A stretch of DNA of 51,883 nucleotides from Bacillota bacterium (GTDB lineage: Bacteria > Bacillota > Clostridia > Lachnospirales > Lachnospiraceae), in the NCBI GenBank assembly GCA_023423045.1, contig JAFAGA010000078.1, positions 1 to 51,883 of the forward strand, given 5' to 3'. Positions 1 to 7,299 of the stretch are shown one piece after another (within the stretch, counting starts at the first letter, position 1; the number at the start of each line of letters is the position of its first letter). The notes beneath the pieces are model-generated. The model had not been told where the DNA came from and ran no database searches. It worked only from the letters and a program-made list of their open reading frames with translations. The position numbers were made by a program, and so were the translations under genes.

Positions 1-126
1 CTTTTATGCTCTCTTTTGCCTCTTTCGGAGGAAATCTTAATAATTCTTAATAATTACTTCATGGATACTAAACATTGTCCTCCTATACTATTGCTAAAGC
101 AGTTCAGACAGAGGAGTGTGACAGTG

Positions 127-1302
127 ATGAAAATAGCCATATTGACAGGAAGATTCGGAATGGGCCATATGACGGCGGCTCTGGCGATGAAGCAGCAGAT
201 CGAACTCAGCCATCCCAAGGCGGAAGCGGAAATAATTGATTGGCTGCAATATGCCTCGCCCAGGTTGGCGGATCCGTATTATGCTTTTTTTCAGCTCCTT
301 GTGAGCAAGGGACAGAAGCTGTATAACAGCAGGTATCGTTTTTTAGAAAACAGAAAAACGGATCAAAAGCCGGAGCTCTGCGCCTTCTTTATCCGGTGCT
401 GTGCAAGATTGATCGAAGAAAAGGAACCGGATCTGGTTATATCGACGCTCCCTGCCTGTTCACAGATCATGTCACTGTACAAGGAAAGGACCGGCTCCTC
501 CCTGCCACTGATCACCTGCGTTACAGATATCACCGGGCATTCCGAATGGATTAACCGGAATACGGATTATTATTTCGTCGGCTCCCGGTCGGTGGCGGAT
601 AAGTTCATGGCCAAGGGAGTCCCTCCCGACAAGGTATTTGTTACCGGCTTACCGGTTCGTCCAGGCTTTGTGGAACATACCCCCGGGGAGGCAGATGCCG
701 GGGTCCGCTGTTTCAGACATATCCTGATTATGGGCGGAGGACTGGGGATGCTTCCCCGGACGCTGCGCTTTTACTCTGACCTGGATCATATTCCCGGTGC
801 CAGGGTCACCATTATCACGGGCAAAAATCATGCACTATACCAGCGCCTTCAGGGCAGATATGAGAATATCAGAGTCCTGGGCTACGTCCCCAATGTCTGC
901 GACTATATGAAGCAGGCAGATATTATCATTACCAAGCCCGGCGGAATCACCACCTTTGAAGCGATCTATGCCGGGGTGCCCATTCTCGCCCTGAAACCCT
1001 CCCTGCAGCAGGAGCGGTATAATGCGCAGTATATTCTGGACATGGGGATAGGTACCGTGATCCCTGGCAGTGTCAGACAATGTCTGAAGGAAATTACGAG
1101 AAATCTGGAGGATTGCTGCCTCACAAATTATAAAAACAATGTTGAACGGCTTAAGAACAATTTAAATCAGCATAAACTGACCGAAATATTGGAAATTGCG
1201 CTGTCCTTAGCCAGCGCTTCAGAGAATGCCGCTTACAGGTATCGAAGCCGCTCCGATAGAGAGGATTGTACAATTGATGAAACGATTAGTTTTAACATTT
1301 GA
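127..1302 (+). CDS. UgtP/MGDG-synthase-like glycolipid glycosyltransferase
   Basis: Predicted GT28/GT-B glycosyltransferase of about 391 residues, of the family that adds sugars to diacylglycerol at the inner face of the membrane. The N-terminus carries the G-x-G-H turn (RFGMGHMTAALA, residues ~8-19) typical of the MGDG synthase N-terminal domain, and the C-terminal half has the nucleotide-sugar signature KPGGITTFEA followed by a Q-E-x-x-N motif (LQQERYN). No signal peptide is visible. The ATG at 127 (or the adjacent GTG at 124) is preceded by GAGGAG at 111-116; the reading frame stays open upstream to position 16 but that part lacks family similarity. It is the first gene of a five-gene operon and overlaps the deacetylase gene by 26 bp. 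Acceptor lipid and donor sugar cannot be told from the sequence; a MurG-like acceptor is less likely because the MurG GGGTAGH motif is absent. Confidence 0.85.
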   Translation: MKIAILTGRFGMGHMTAALAMKQQIELSHPKAEAEIIDWLQYASPRLADPYYAFFQLLVSKGQKLYNSRYRFLENRKTDQKPELCAFFIRCCARLIEEKEPDLVISTLPACSQIMSLYKERTGSSLPLITCVTDITGHSEWINRNTDYYFVGSRSVADKFMAKGVPPDKVFVTGLPVRPGFVEHTPGEADAGVRCFRHILIMGGGLGMLPRTLRFYSDLDHIPGARVTIITGKNHALYQRLQGRYENIRVLGYVPNVCDYMKQADIIITKPGGITTFEAIYAGVPILALKPSLQQERYNAQYILDMGIGTVIPGSVRQCLKEITRNLEDCCLTNYKNNVERLKNNLNQHKLTEILEIALSLASASENAAYRYRSRSDREDCTIDETISFNI

Positions 1303-1873
1303 TGATGGTCCGGATGCTGTTTATACCCGGAAAATATTAGACATCCTAAAGGATGAAAACATAAAGGCCACCTTCTTTGTTGTGGCTGACAACGCCGCCC
1401 TGTATCCGGCCTTAATCAGCCGTATGAAAGCAGAGGGGCATTGTATCGCACTCCATTCTCTCCAGCACCGGCATGCTTTTCTCTGCAGCTACCGGTATAT
1501 GAGGCATGATTTTTCAAGAAGTCTGGAGATACTGAAAAATATGAACTGCAATATCAGCTTCTATCGTCCCCCTTGGGGCGCAAGAACCTTCCTGACCCGT
1601 ATGTTCCTAAAGAGACATAATCTCAAAATGGTCCTCTGGGATGTGATGGTCGGAGATTGGAAGGCTGACTTTCCGCCGCAAAAACTGGCGGATAGAATTC
1701 TTAAAAAGGTCTATGACGGAGCAATTCTCTGTCTTCATGACGGCTGTGAAAAGTACGGAGGAGCCAAGGGTGCACCCTTTAATACCATCGATGCCCTTAG
1801 GCTGGTGATTCCCAGATTAAAGGAAGAGGGTTATAACTTTATAACCGTGGAGGAGTTTTACAATTATGCATGA
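1277..1873 (+). CDS. Polysaccharide deacetylase (CE4/NodB) without signal peptide
   Basis: CE4 carbohydrate esterase of about 198 residues, little more than the catalytic domain. All canonical motifs are present: TFDDGP (metal and base Asp) at residues ~6-11, H-S-x-x-H (LHSLQHRH) supplying the two metal His, RPPWG, a W-D motif and the terminal LHDG. The protein starts only five residues before the TFDDGP motif, so there is no signal peptide or membrane anchor, unlike peptidoglycan deacetylases; this suggests action on the cytosolic side of the membrane, as known for ArnD. The start at ATG 1277 (or TTG 1274) is chosen because the family motif begins at once, with AGAGAGG at 1257-1263. It overlaps both neighbours. 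I infer a glycolipid intermediate made by the upstream glycosyltransferase as substrate. Confidence 0.88.
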   Translation: MKRLVLTFDDGPDAVYTRKILDILKDENIKATFFVVADNAALYPALISRMKAEGHCIALHSLQHRHAFLCSYRYMRHDFSRSLEILKNMNCNISFYRPPWGARTFLTRMFLKRHNLKMVLWDVMVGDWKADFPPQKLADRILKKVYDGAILCLHDGCEKYGGAKGAPFNTIDALRLVIPRLKEEGYNFITVEEFYNYA

Positions 1874-2912
1874 TCGGGGTATGGAGCTAAAAAAGCAAGT
1901 CGGCGGTGTCCTGTTGCTGCTGGTGTTGATCGCAGTTACTTTTCACATCTATATGAAGGGCTATACCCTTCATGAGCTCCAATATGCCCTGGCCAATGCC
2001 GATGCCCGCTATCTCCTGGGCGGCCTGGGCATGATATTTCTCTTCATTTTTTGTGAAGCGGTTAATATCGATCTCATCCTGAAGGCTCTGGGATACCGGA
2101 CAACCTTCTTCCGGTGTTTTGAATACTCTTCTCTCGGTTTCTATTTCAGTTCGATTACTCCTTCCGCCAGCGGGGGGCAGCCGGTTCAGATCTATTATAT
2201 GAAACGGGATAGGCTCCCTCTGGCAGTCTCCTCTGTTACCATATTTTTTATCGTATCTGTCTATCAGATTGCAATGATCCTGGTAGCGGCCGTCACTGCT
2301 TTCCTTCGATTTACAGCAGCCTCCTATTTTGCCGGCAAGCTGTCTTTGTTATTGCTTTACGGTGTCATTATCAATACCGGCGCAATATTCCTGTTTTTTT
2401 CACTGATGTTTTCAAAGACATTTGTTCCCGGCCTTCTCAGGCTGGGATTAAGACTCGGTACAAAATTCAGGTTAATAAAGCAAAGCGATCGTCTTCAAAA
2501 TAAATTAGACCATAGTCTGGTATCCTATCATGAGAAAGCAATGGTTTTGAAAAAGCATCCTCTGCTGTTTATCAAGATATTGCTTGTGAGCATCCTGCAG
2601 ATGATCTCTTTTAATTCTATACCTGCTCTGGTATACTGTAGTATGGGTTATGATACGGAGCGGATTCCGGATCTTATTACCTGCCAGTCCCTTCTGACGG
2701 TATCGGTCTCCGGAGTGCCGCTGCCAGGTGCGGAAGGAGTTTCCCAGGTGGGCTTCCTGCAGGTTTTTGACGCGTATTTTTCTCCGGATATGCTCACCTG
2801 CGCTATGCTGATACACCGGACCATCAGCTTTTATCTCCCCCTGCTCCTTTGCTTCGCCTTATATCTCTTTACTCATATAAGAACTTCCAGGCATTCTGTT
2901 TTGGATGCTTAA
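1866..2912 (+). CDS. Lysylphosphatidylglycerol synthase-like flippase membrane protein
   Basis: Integral membrane protein of 348 residues with about seven or eight hydrophobic segments, resembling the flippase half of MprF (UPF0104 / LPG_synthase_TM family). The signature S-A-S-G-G-Q-P-x-Q (~residues 99-107) and the late G-V-P-L-P-G-A-E-G segment are hallmarks of the family. The soluble aminoacyltransferase domain of full MprF is absent, so it cannot itself make lysyl-PG. The ATG lies 8 bp inside the deacetylase gene, with GGAGGAG at 1849-1855. Proteins of this type are known or proposed to move lipids across the membrane; with a glycosyltransferase and a deacetylase upstream I infer that it exports the resulting glycolipid. 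Confidence 0.85.
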   Translation: MHDRGMELKKQVGGVLLLLVLIAVTFHIYMKGYTLHELQYALANADARYLLGGLGMIFLFIFCEAVNIDLILKALGYRTTFFRCFEYSSLGFYFSSITPSASGGQPVQIYYMKRDRLPLAVSSVTIFFIVSVYQIAMILVAAVTAFLRFTAASYFAGKLSLLLLYGVIINTGAIFLFFSLMFSKTFVPGLLRLGLRLGTKFRLIKQSDRLQNKLDHSLVSYHEKAMVLKKHPLLFIKILLVSILQMISFNSIPALVYCSMGYDTERIPDLITCQSLLTVSVSGVPLPGAEGVSQVGFLQVFDAYFSPDMLTCAMLIHRTISFYLPLLLCFALYLFTHIRTSRHSVLDA

Positions 2913-2964
2913 GCTTATGCTGCCGCTCAAATTTGCGGCTCAGCGAAAGAATGGAGGAATTACC

Positions 2965-3663
2965 TTGAAGGAAAATAAAATTAAAATATTAGTGGCGGAT
3001 GATGATGCCGACATTCGCGAGGTGCTTGAGATTCTTCTGAAAGCGGAAGGTTTTGATGTTATTATGGCCGCTGACGGGAAAGAGGCCCTCGATTTGGTGG
3101 ATGACAGCGTTGATCTGATTATTCTGGATGTCGCCATGCCTGAAAAGAATGGGTTTCAAGTGTGCAACGAGCTTCGCACCGTGTCCATGGCTCCTGTTTT
3201 ATTCCTGACTGCAAAGGCGCTGGAATCGGATAAAGCCATCGGCTTTAGTGCAGGCGGTGATGATTATCTGGTGAAGCCCTTCTCTAATTCAGAGCTGGTA
3301 TACCGGGTAAAAGCCCTGCTGAGGCGCTGCTACCAGTATCAATCCATGCATCGGGAGAAAAAGAATATCTATCAGACAGGCAATATCATTCTGGATGATA
3401 ACACAAAAAGTGTGACCGTGGATCATATCCCCATCATACTGACCCCTATTGAGTATGATATTCTATGCCTGATGATGCGGTATCCCAATAAGGTCTTTTC
3501 CGTACAGAATCTCTATGAATCCGTATGGAACCAGGATTATACCTACCTGGACAATAATACCATCGTAGTCCATGTGAGCAATCTAAGGAAAAAAATCGAG
3601 AAAGATCCAAAGAATCCGCAGCATTTGAAAAGCATGTGGGGGAGAGGGTACTATGTGGGTTAA
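2965..3663 (+). CDS. OmpR/PhoB-family response regulator (VanR-like)
   Basis: DNA-binding response regulator of 232 residues. The receiver domain has the acidic pocket DDD (residues 12-14), the phospho-acceptor Asp55 in LDVAMP, the T-A switch segment and the conserved Lys in LVKPF. The C-terminal winged helix ends with the usual V-H-V-S-N-L-R-K-K-I and WGRGYY pattern. I place the start at TTG 2965, which sits 6 nt after GGAGGA (2953-2958); the upstream ATG at 2905 overlaps the membrane-protein gene and has no comparable ribosome binding site. It overlaps its kinase gene by 11 bp and follows the glycolipid genes after 52 bp on the same strand, so it probably controls that operon. No vanHAX-type genes are nearby, so glycopeptide resistance is not implied. 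Confidence 0.92.
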   Translation: MKENKIKILVADDDADIREVLEILLKAEGFDVIMAADGKEALDLVDDSVDLIILDVAMPEKNGFQVCNELRTVSMAPVLFLTAKALESDKAIGFSAGGDDYLVKPFSNSELVYRVKALLRRCYQYQSMHREKKNIYQTGNIILDDNTKSVTVDHIPIILTPIEYDILCLMMRYPNKVFSVQNLYESVWNQDYTYLDNNTIVVHVSNLRKKIEKDPKNPQHLKSMWGRGYYVG

Positions 3664-4975
3664 ACGAATAAAGCCTTCCAAGTTGGAATTAAAGCTGATG
3701 ATCAAGGTCGCCTCCTCGGCCTTAGTCTGTATTTTGATCTATACGGTTCTCGTTAACATCGCCGTCGACTATGTGGATCACATGGACGTGGATTCCCAGG
3801 TATACCATGACCAGATTTTGAACGCCAGCGAGGAATTACAAAATTATGTCACAGAGAATGACCTGTCAATTAAAGACATCAATGCGATTAAATCCTGGGA
3901 CAAGAAGCAGAACCTGATGCATATCAAGCTGGTGAAGAACGGTAAGGTGATTTACGATTCCCTGGATTATATTATCCGGATTATGCCGAAGGTACCCTAC
4001 ATTTATTATGAACCCTCCAAGGAGCCGGCCCTGGTGATTACTTTCCGGGACGGCGAATCCAATCTGTATGTTACCATCCTCTACAAGCAGCAGCTGGAAC
4101 AGCGGATCGACTATATCGTCGGCCTTTTCTGCGTATTTTTATTCTTTCTGTCAATCCTGCATGAGTTTCGGAAGCTGGTAAAGGATATCCTGGAGATAAA
4201 AAAGGGAGTTCAGATTCTGGAAGGCGGCAATCTGGCTTATGAGATCCATTCGGAAAGAAAGGATGAGATCACTGATTTGGTGAATTCCATCAACCGGATG
4301 AGCAAGGAGCTGGATCTTCAGCAGAAGGAAGAAGAGCTGCTCCGGCAAAAAAACTATGACCTGGTCACTTCCATCTCTCATGATATCCGGACACCATTAA
4401 CAACGGTGAACAGCTATATTGATCTGATCATGGACCGAAAGTACTCCGACTCCCGGGAACTGGACCGCTACCTGACCAAAATCAAGGAAAAATCCATCTT
4501 AATCAATGATTTATCAGATAATTTATTTTCTCATTTTTTAAATCAAAATAAGGATTATACCTATAATTTTGAGACGGTCATCGGAAATGAATTCATCGGA
4601 TATCTGCTTAACAGCATGGGAGAAAGTCTGACGGATAAAGGCTATTTGGCAGAGATTGAATTGGATTTAAAGGAGGAATGCTTCCTTAAGGTGGATGTCA
4701 TGCAGATAGAGAGAGTATTCAACAATCTGGAAGGCAATCTCATCAAGTATGCCCACAAAAACAGGCCCATCAGTTATAAGGCCTTTCTTGTTAACAGCAT
4801 GCTCTATATTACCGGAAGCAATTATATCCTTGAGAATAACCGGCTGGACAGCCATGGTGTCGGCATGATTACCTGCCAGGAGATAATCACGCTGCATTCC
4901 GGAGAGATGAGAACCTTTATCGAGGGTGATTATTATTATGTTGTAATCGGTCTCCCGGTCTGTCTGCTTCCATAG
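3653..4975 (+). CDS. Sensor histidine kinase (VanS-like) with degenerate G box
   Basis: Membrane histidine kinase of 440 residues: an N-terminal transmembrane helix (~15-37), an extracytoplasmic sensor of about 110 residues, a second helix (~150-168), a HAMP-like linker, a dimerisation domain with the H-box SISHDIRTPLT (His243) and a C-terminal ATPase domain. The N-box is recognisable as N-N-L-E-G-N-L-I-K-Y-A. The G1 box (normally D-x-G-x-G) is not: the corresponding stretch reads ITGSNYI, followed by S-H-G-V-G-M resembling the G2 box. This pattern occurs in some divergent kinases, so activity is possible but not certain. It is the last gene of the operon and the partner of the upstream regulator. 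Confidence 0.88.
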   Translation: MWVKRIKPSKLELKLMIKVASSALVCILIYTVLVNIAVDYVDHMDVDSQVYHDQILNASEELQNYVTENDLSIKDINAIKSWDKKQNLMHIKLVKNGKVIYDSLDYIIRIMPKVPYIYYEPSKEPALVITFRDGESNLYVTILYKQQLEQRIDYIVGLFCVFLFFLSILHEFRKLVKDILEIKKGVQILEGGNLAYEIHSERKDEITDLVNSINRMSKELDLQQKEEELLRQKNYDLVTSISHDIRTPLTTVNSYIDLIMDRKYSDSRELDRYLTKIKEKSILINDLSDNLFSHFLNQNKDYTYNFETVIGNEFIGYLLNSMGESLTDKGYLAEIELDLKEECFLKVDVMQIERVFNNLEGNLIKYAHKNRPISYKAFLVNSMLYITGSNYILENNRLDSHGVGMITCQEIITLHSGEMRTFIEGDYYYVVIGLPVCLLP

Positions 4976-5062
4976 AAAGCCGCTTGAGAAAACGGTCTGC
5001 TTCCTTATGATGCAGCGGTATCGGCGGCTGCGCAACAGGCAGAATAGCCATTGATTATCCTT

Positions 5063-5092
5063 TTGAAGGCTACGGCCGCATTATCTTATAAT
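5063..5092 (+). promoter_or_regulatory. Possible sigma-A promoter with no gene downstream
   Basis: TTGAAG at 5063-5068 and a perfect TATAAT at 5087-5092 are separated by 18 bp. Transcription would begin near 5099 and run straight into the 12-bp hairpin at 5109-5147, with no well-supported open reading frame on this strand. Confidence 0.35.
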
Positions 5093-5108
5093 ACAGACAA
5101 GCTTCAAA

Positions 5109-5147
5109 GAAGGCAGGGACTTCAATTTTAACACAGTCCCTGCCTTC
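5109..5147. terminator. Hairpin between the kinase and GH3 genes
   Basis: A perfect 12-bp inverted repeat (5109-5120 with 5136-5147, 15-nt loop) lies between the convergent kinase and GH3 genes. Neither strand has a strong U-tract; the minus strand has only TTT after the stem. A bidirectional terminator is plausible. The remaining stretch from 5148 to 5330 shows nothing I can support. Confidence 0.45.
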
Positions 5148-5330
5148 TCCTATTGAATAGATGAATCTTCCATTCTTCTTATCTGAATATCCGGTTTATT
5201 GCTCCGGCAATTTATTTAATCCTATACTCCCTTGTCAAGGTGCCCTTAGGTTTTATTTCACTGATTCCGGCATTGCCCCATGGATTGCATCTATAAATCA
5301 CAACGCCGAGGAACAATATACTCCATCAAT

Positions 5331-7037
5331 TTACAGCCTGGTATCCCACATACCGCAAAAGGCATCCACAGGACTGACTCCCTTGAACCCGGATCTTCCC
5401 ACCAGCTTATCAATCAACGCCTCCAGCACATAATCATTGGAGCTGTAGGTATTGATATAGGTCTTAACTCTGGGGACATCAATCAGGTGATAGGGATTTT
5501 CCACAGAGATAAATATGGTCGGAATTACCTCCATATAGACCGGAACATTAGCACCCATGGGCTGTGCCCATTCAATTCTCACGGTGGTCTGATTACTCTT
5601 AGTAGCCATATTGGCAAGATAGATAATCAAGTCATATTGCTCCGGTATCTCCCCATACCTGCGAGCCAGACCCTCGAAGCCTCCGGATGGCTGGAATACA
5701 TCGATATCAAAGCCTTCCGCCGCAAGCAGATCCTTTACCTTCTCTGCTACCCCCGCCCTGACGGAGTAGGCCACACCCTGCTGGCTCTCAATATCATAAA
5801 ACAGGACCTTTTTGTATCTCTTAGGAGAGATGGGAAGCACGCCCGGCTCTTCTTTCACCAGCGTGATTGCCTTATCCGCACATTCCGCTGCCCAGTCCTT
5901 ATGCTGCTGCGTTCCAATCTTTGTTATTGCCTCCTCGTAGGAAGGAACCAGGGCTCCCTCTTCCTTCTTCTTTGGAAGCTTTAAAGCTGCCTTTGTGGCA
6001 AGAATCTTTCTTAAGGCATCGTTCAGACGCTCTTCTGTGACAATTCCTTCCCTGATTCCTTTTCTCATATACTCATAATCTTCATCCAGATTCTTAGTAA
6101 ACAGGAACATGTCACAACCGGCGGCAATGGCCTGAGGTACTGCCTTCTCCCGGCTCATGGGGATCAACATACCTGCCATTGTGGATGCATCGGTAACAAC
6201 AAGGCCGTTGAAGCCCAACTGCTCCTTCAGGAGCCCTGTCACCAGCTCATAGGACAGGGTTGCCGGCAGGATATCCTTGTCCTGGATCTCCGGATTCAGC
6301 TTTTTGGTATAGGACGGCTGCAGGATATGGCCGACCATTACAGTCATCGCTCCCTCGTCTATACAGGCTTTATAAGCCGCTCCATAGGTCTTGTCCCAAT
6401 CCTCACAGGACATGGAATTAATGGAAGCTACCAGGTGCTGATCCCGCTCATCCATACCGTCTCCGGGAAAATGCTTTATCGATGCAGCAACTCCATATTC
6501 CTGTACGCCCTTTACATATTGAACCCCCATTCTCCTCACTCTGTCCGGATCGGAACCCAGGGTACGTGTATTGGTGATGGGATTTCTAAAGTTATAGTCA
6601 ATATCAATGATGGGTGCAAAGGACCAGTTGGCTCCCACCGCAGACCCCTCGGAGCCGCATACGACTCCCAGCTTGTAGGCCATCTCGTCATCGTCGGTAG
6701 CCGCAACCTGCATCTGAGATCCGATAAAGGTTCCTTCCTCGACAATACCGTTGCTTCCCTTCTCCAGATTGGCGGAAATCAGCATCGGTATCTTGGAATT
6801 CTCCTGAAGGATACCAACCGTATTGATAACCTCCCTTGCAGGCATCGGTCTGCACATTAATCCGCCGGGCTTATATTTTTCAGCCAGATTTTTCAGATAA
6901 TCATGATCATCGGAATACGCAATCAGGCAAAAAAGCTGCCCCAGCTTCTCTTCCTCGCTCATGCCCGCCAATGTGTTCTCCACCCATTTTATCTCCTCTT
7001 CGTTAAGATAAAAAGGCTTTTCCCTTAAATTAGTCAT
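5331..7037 (-). CDS. Glycoside hydrolase family 3, beta-N-acetylhexosaminidase (NagZ-like)
   Basis: Cytoplasmic GH3 enzyme of 568 residues. The NagZ-subfamily signature K-H-F-P-G-D-G-x4-D-x-H is complete (residues 188-201), giving the Asp199/His201 dyad that serves as general acid in beta-N-acetylglucosaminidases, and Asp283 in VTDAS is the expected nucleophile; the ~84-residue spacing fits NagZ. A second alpha/beta domain follows to residue 568. There is no signal peptide. The start at 7037 (MTNLREK) has AAGGAGAG at 7046-7053; the frame extends 12 codons further up without a better site. It is divergent from the AraC-GH39 gene. The likely role is release of GlcNAc-type sugars from imported muropeptides or glycans; another hexosaminide substrate is possible. 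Confidence 0.9.
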   Translation of the reverse strand: MTNLREKPFYLNEEEIKWVENTLAGMSEEEKLGQLFCLIAYSDDHDYLKNLAEKYKPGGLMCRPMPAREVINTVGILQENSKIPMLISANLEKGSNGIVEEGTFIGSQMQVAATDDDEMAYKLGVVCGSEGSAVGANWSFAPIIDIDYNFRNPITNTRTLGSDPDRVRRMGVQYVKGVQEYGVAASIKHFPGDGMDERDQHLVASINSMSCEDWDKTYGAAYKACIDEGAMTVMVGHILQPSYTKKLNPEIQDKDILPATLSYELVTGLLKEQLGFNGLVVTDASTMAGMLIPMSREKAVPQAIAAGCDMFLFTKNLDEDYEYMRKGIREGIVTEERLNDALRKILATKAALKLPKKKEEGALVPSYEEAITKIGTQQHKDWAAECADKAITLVKEEPGVLPISPKRYKKVLFYDIESQQGVAYSVRAGVAEKVKDLLAAEGFDIDVFQPSGGFEGLARRYGEIPEQYDLIIYLANMATKSNQTTVRIEWAQPMGANVPVYMEVIPTIFISVENPYHLIDVPRVKTYINTYSSNDYVLEALIDKLVGRSGFKGVSPVDAFCGMWDTRL

Positions 7038-7177
7038 TGGAAAAACTCTCCTTTCCATGTGAATGATGTACAAACTGTGCCATTTCTAATCATACTAATT
7101 ATACCGGATTCCTATGAGGCCTTCGACCTCTTAATTGACCTAAACCACTTCATTTTTTGTCATCATGAGGGAGGGGA

Positions 7178-7202
7178 GTTATAGCATGGCCTGCCCTATA
7201 AC
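7178..7202. promoter_or_regulatory. Palindrome in the GH3 / AraC-GH39 divergent region
   Basis: GTTATAG at 7178-7184 and CTATAAC at 7196-7202 form a perfect 7-bp inverted repeat with an 11-bp centre, placed between the divergent start codons and just upstream of the AraC-GH39 promoter. It is a candidate operator; no other evidence. Confidence 0.35.
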
Positions 7203-7232
7203 TTGGCGGCATATTCACCATGCTTTTTATTA

Positions 7233-7261
7233 TTGTGAAGCCCGGAAAGAATTGCTATAAT
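7233..7261 (+). promoter_or_regulatory. Sigma-A promoter of the AraC-GH39 gene
   Basis: TTGTGA (7233-7238) and TATAAT (7256-7261) with a 17-bp spacer, ending about 38 bp before the start codon at 7300. The -10 is a consensus match and the -35 matches four of six bases. Confidence 0.55.
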
Positions 7262-7299
7262 GAAAGCAGCACGGTCACCAAAAGGAAGGAGCCTTCTTA

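Noticed and set aside
1866..2912. Full-length MprF
   Set aside because: The aminoacyltransferase domain is missing; only the flippase-like membrane part is present.
2905..4975. VanRS-like pair taken as a glycopeptide resistance locus
   Set aside because: No vanH, vanA/B-type ligase, vanX or other resistance gene is nearby; similarity is only at the level of the OmpR/VanS families.
5161..5433. Plus-strand frame of 90 codons after the orphan promoter
   Set aside because: No ribosome binding site, atypical composition, and it runs into the antisense of the GH3 gene.
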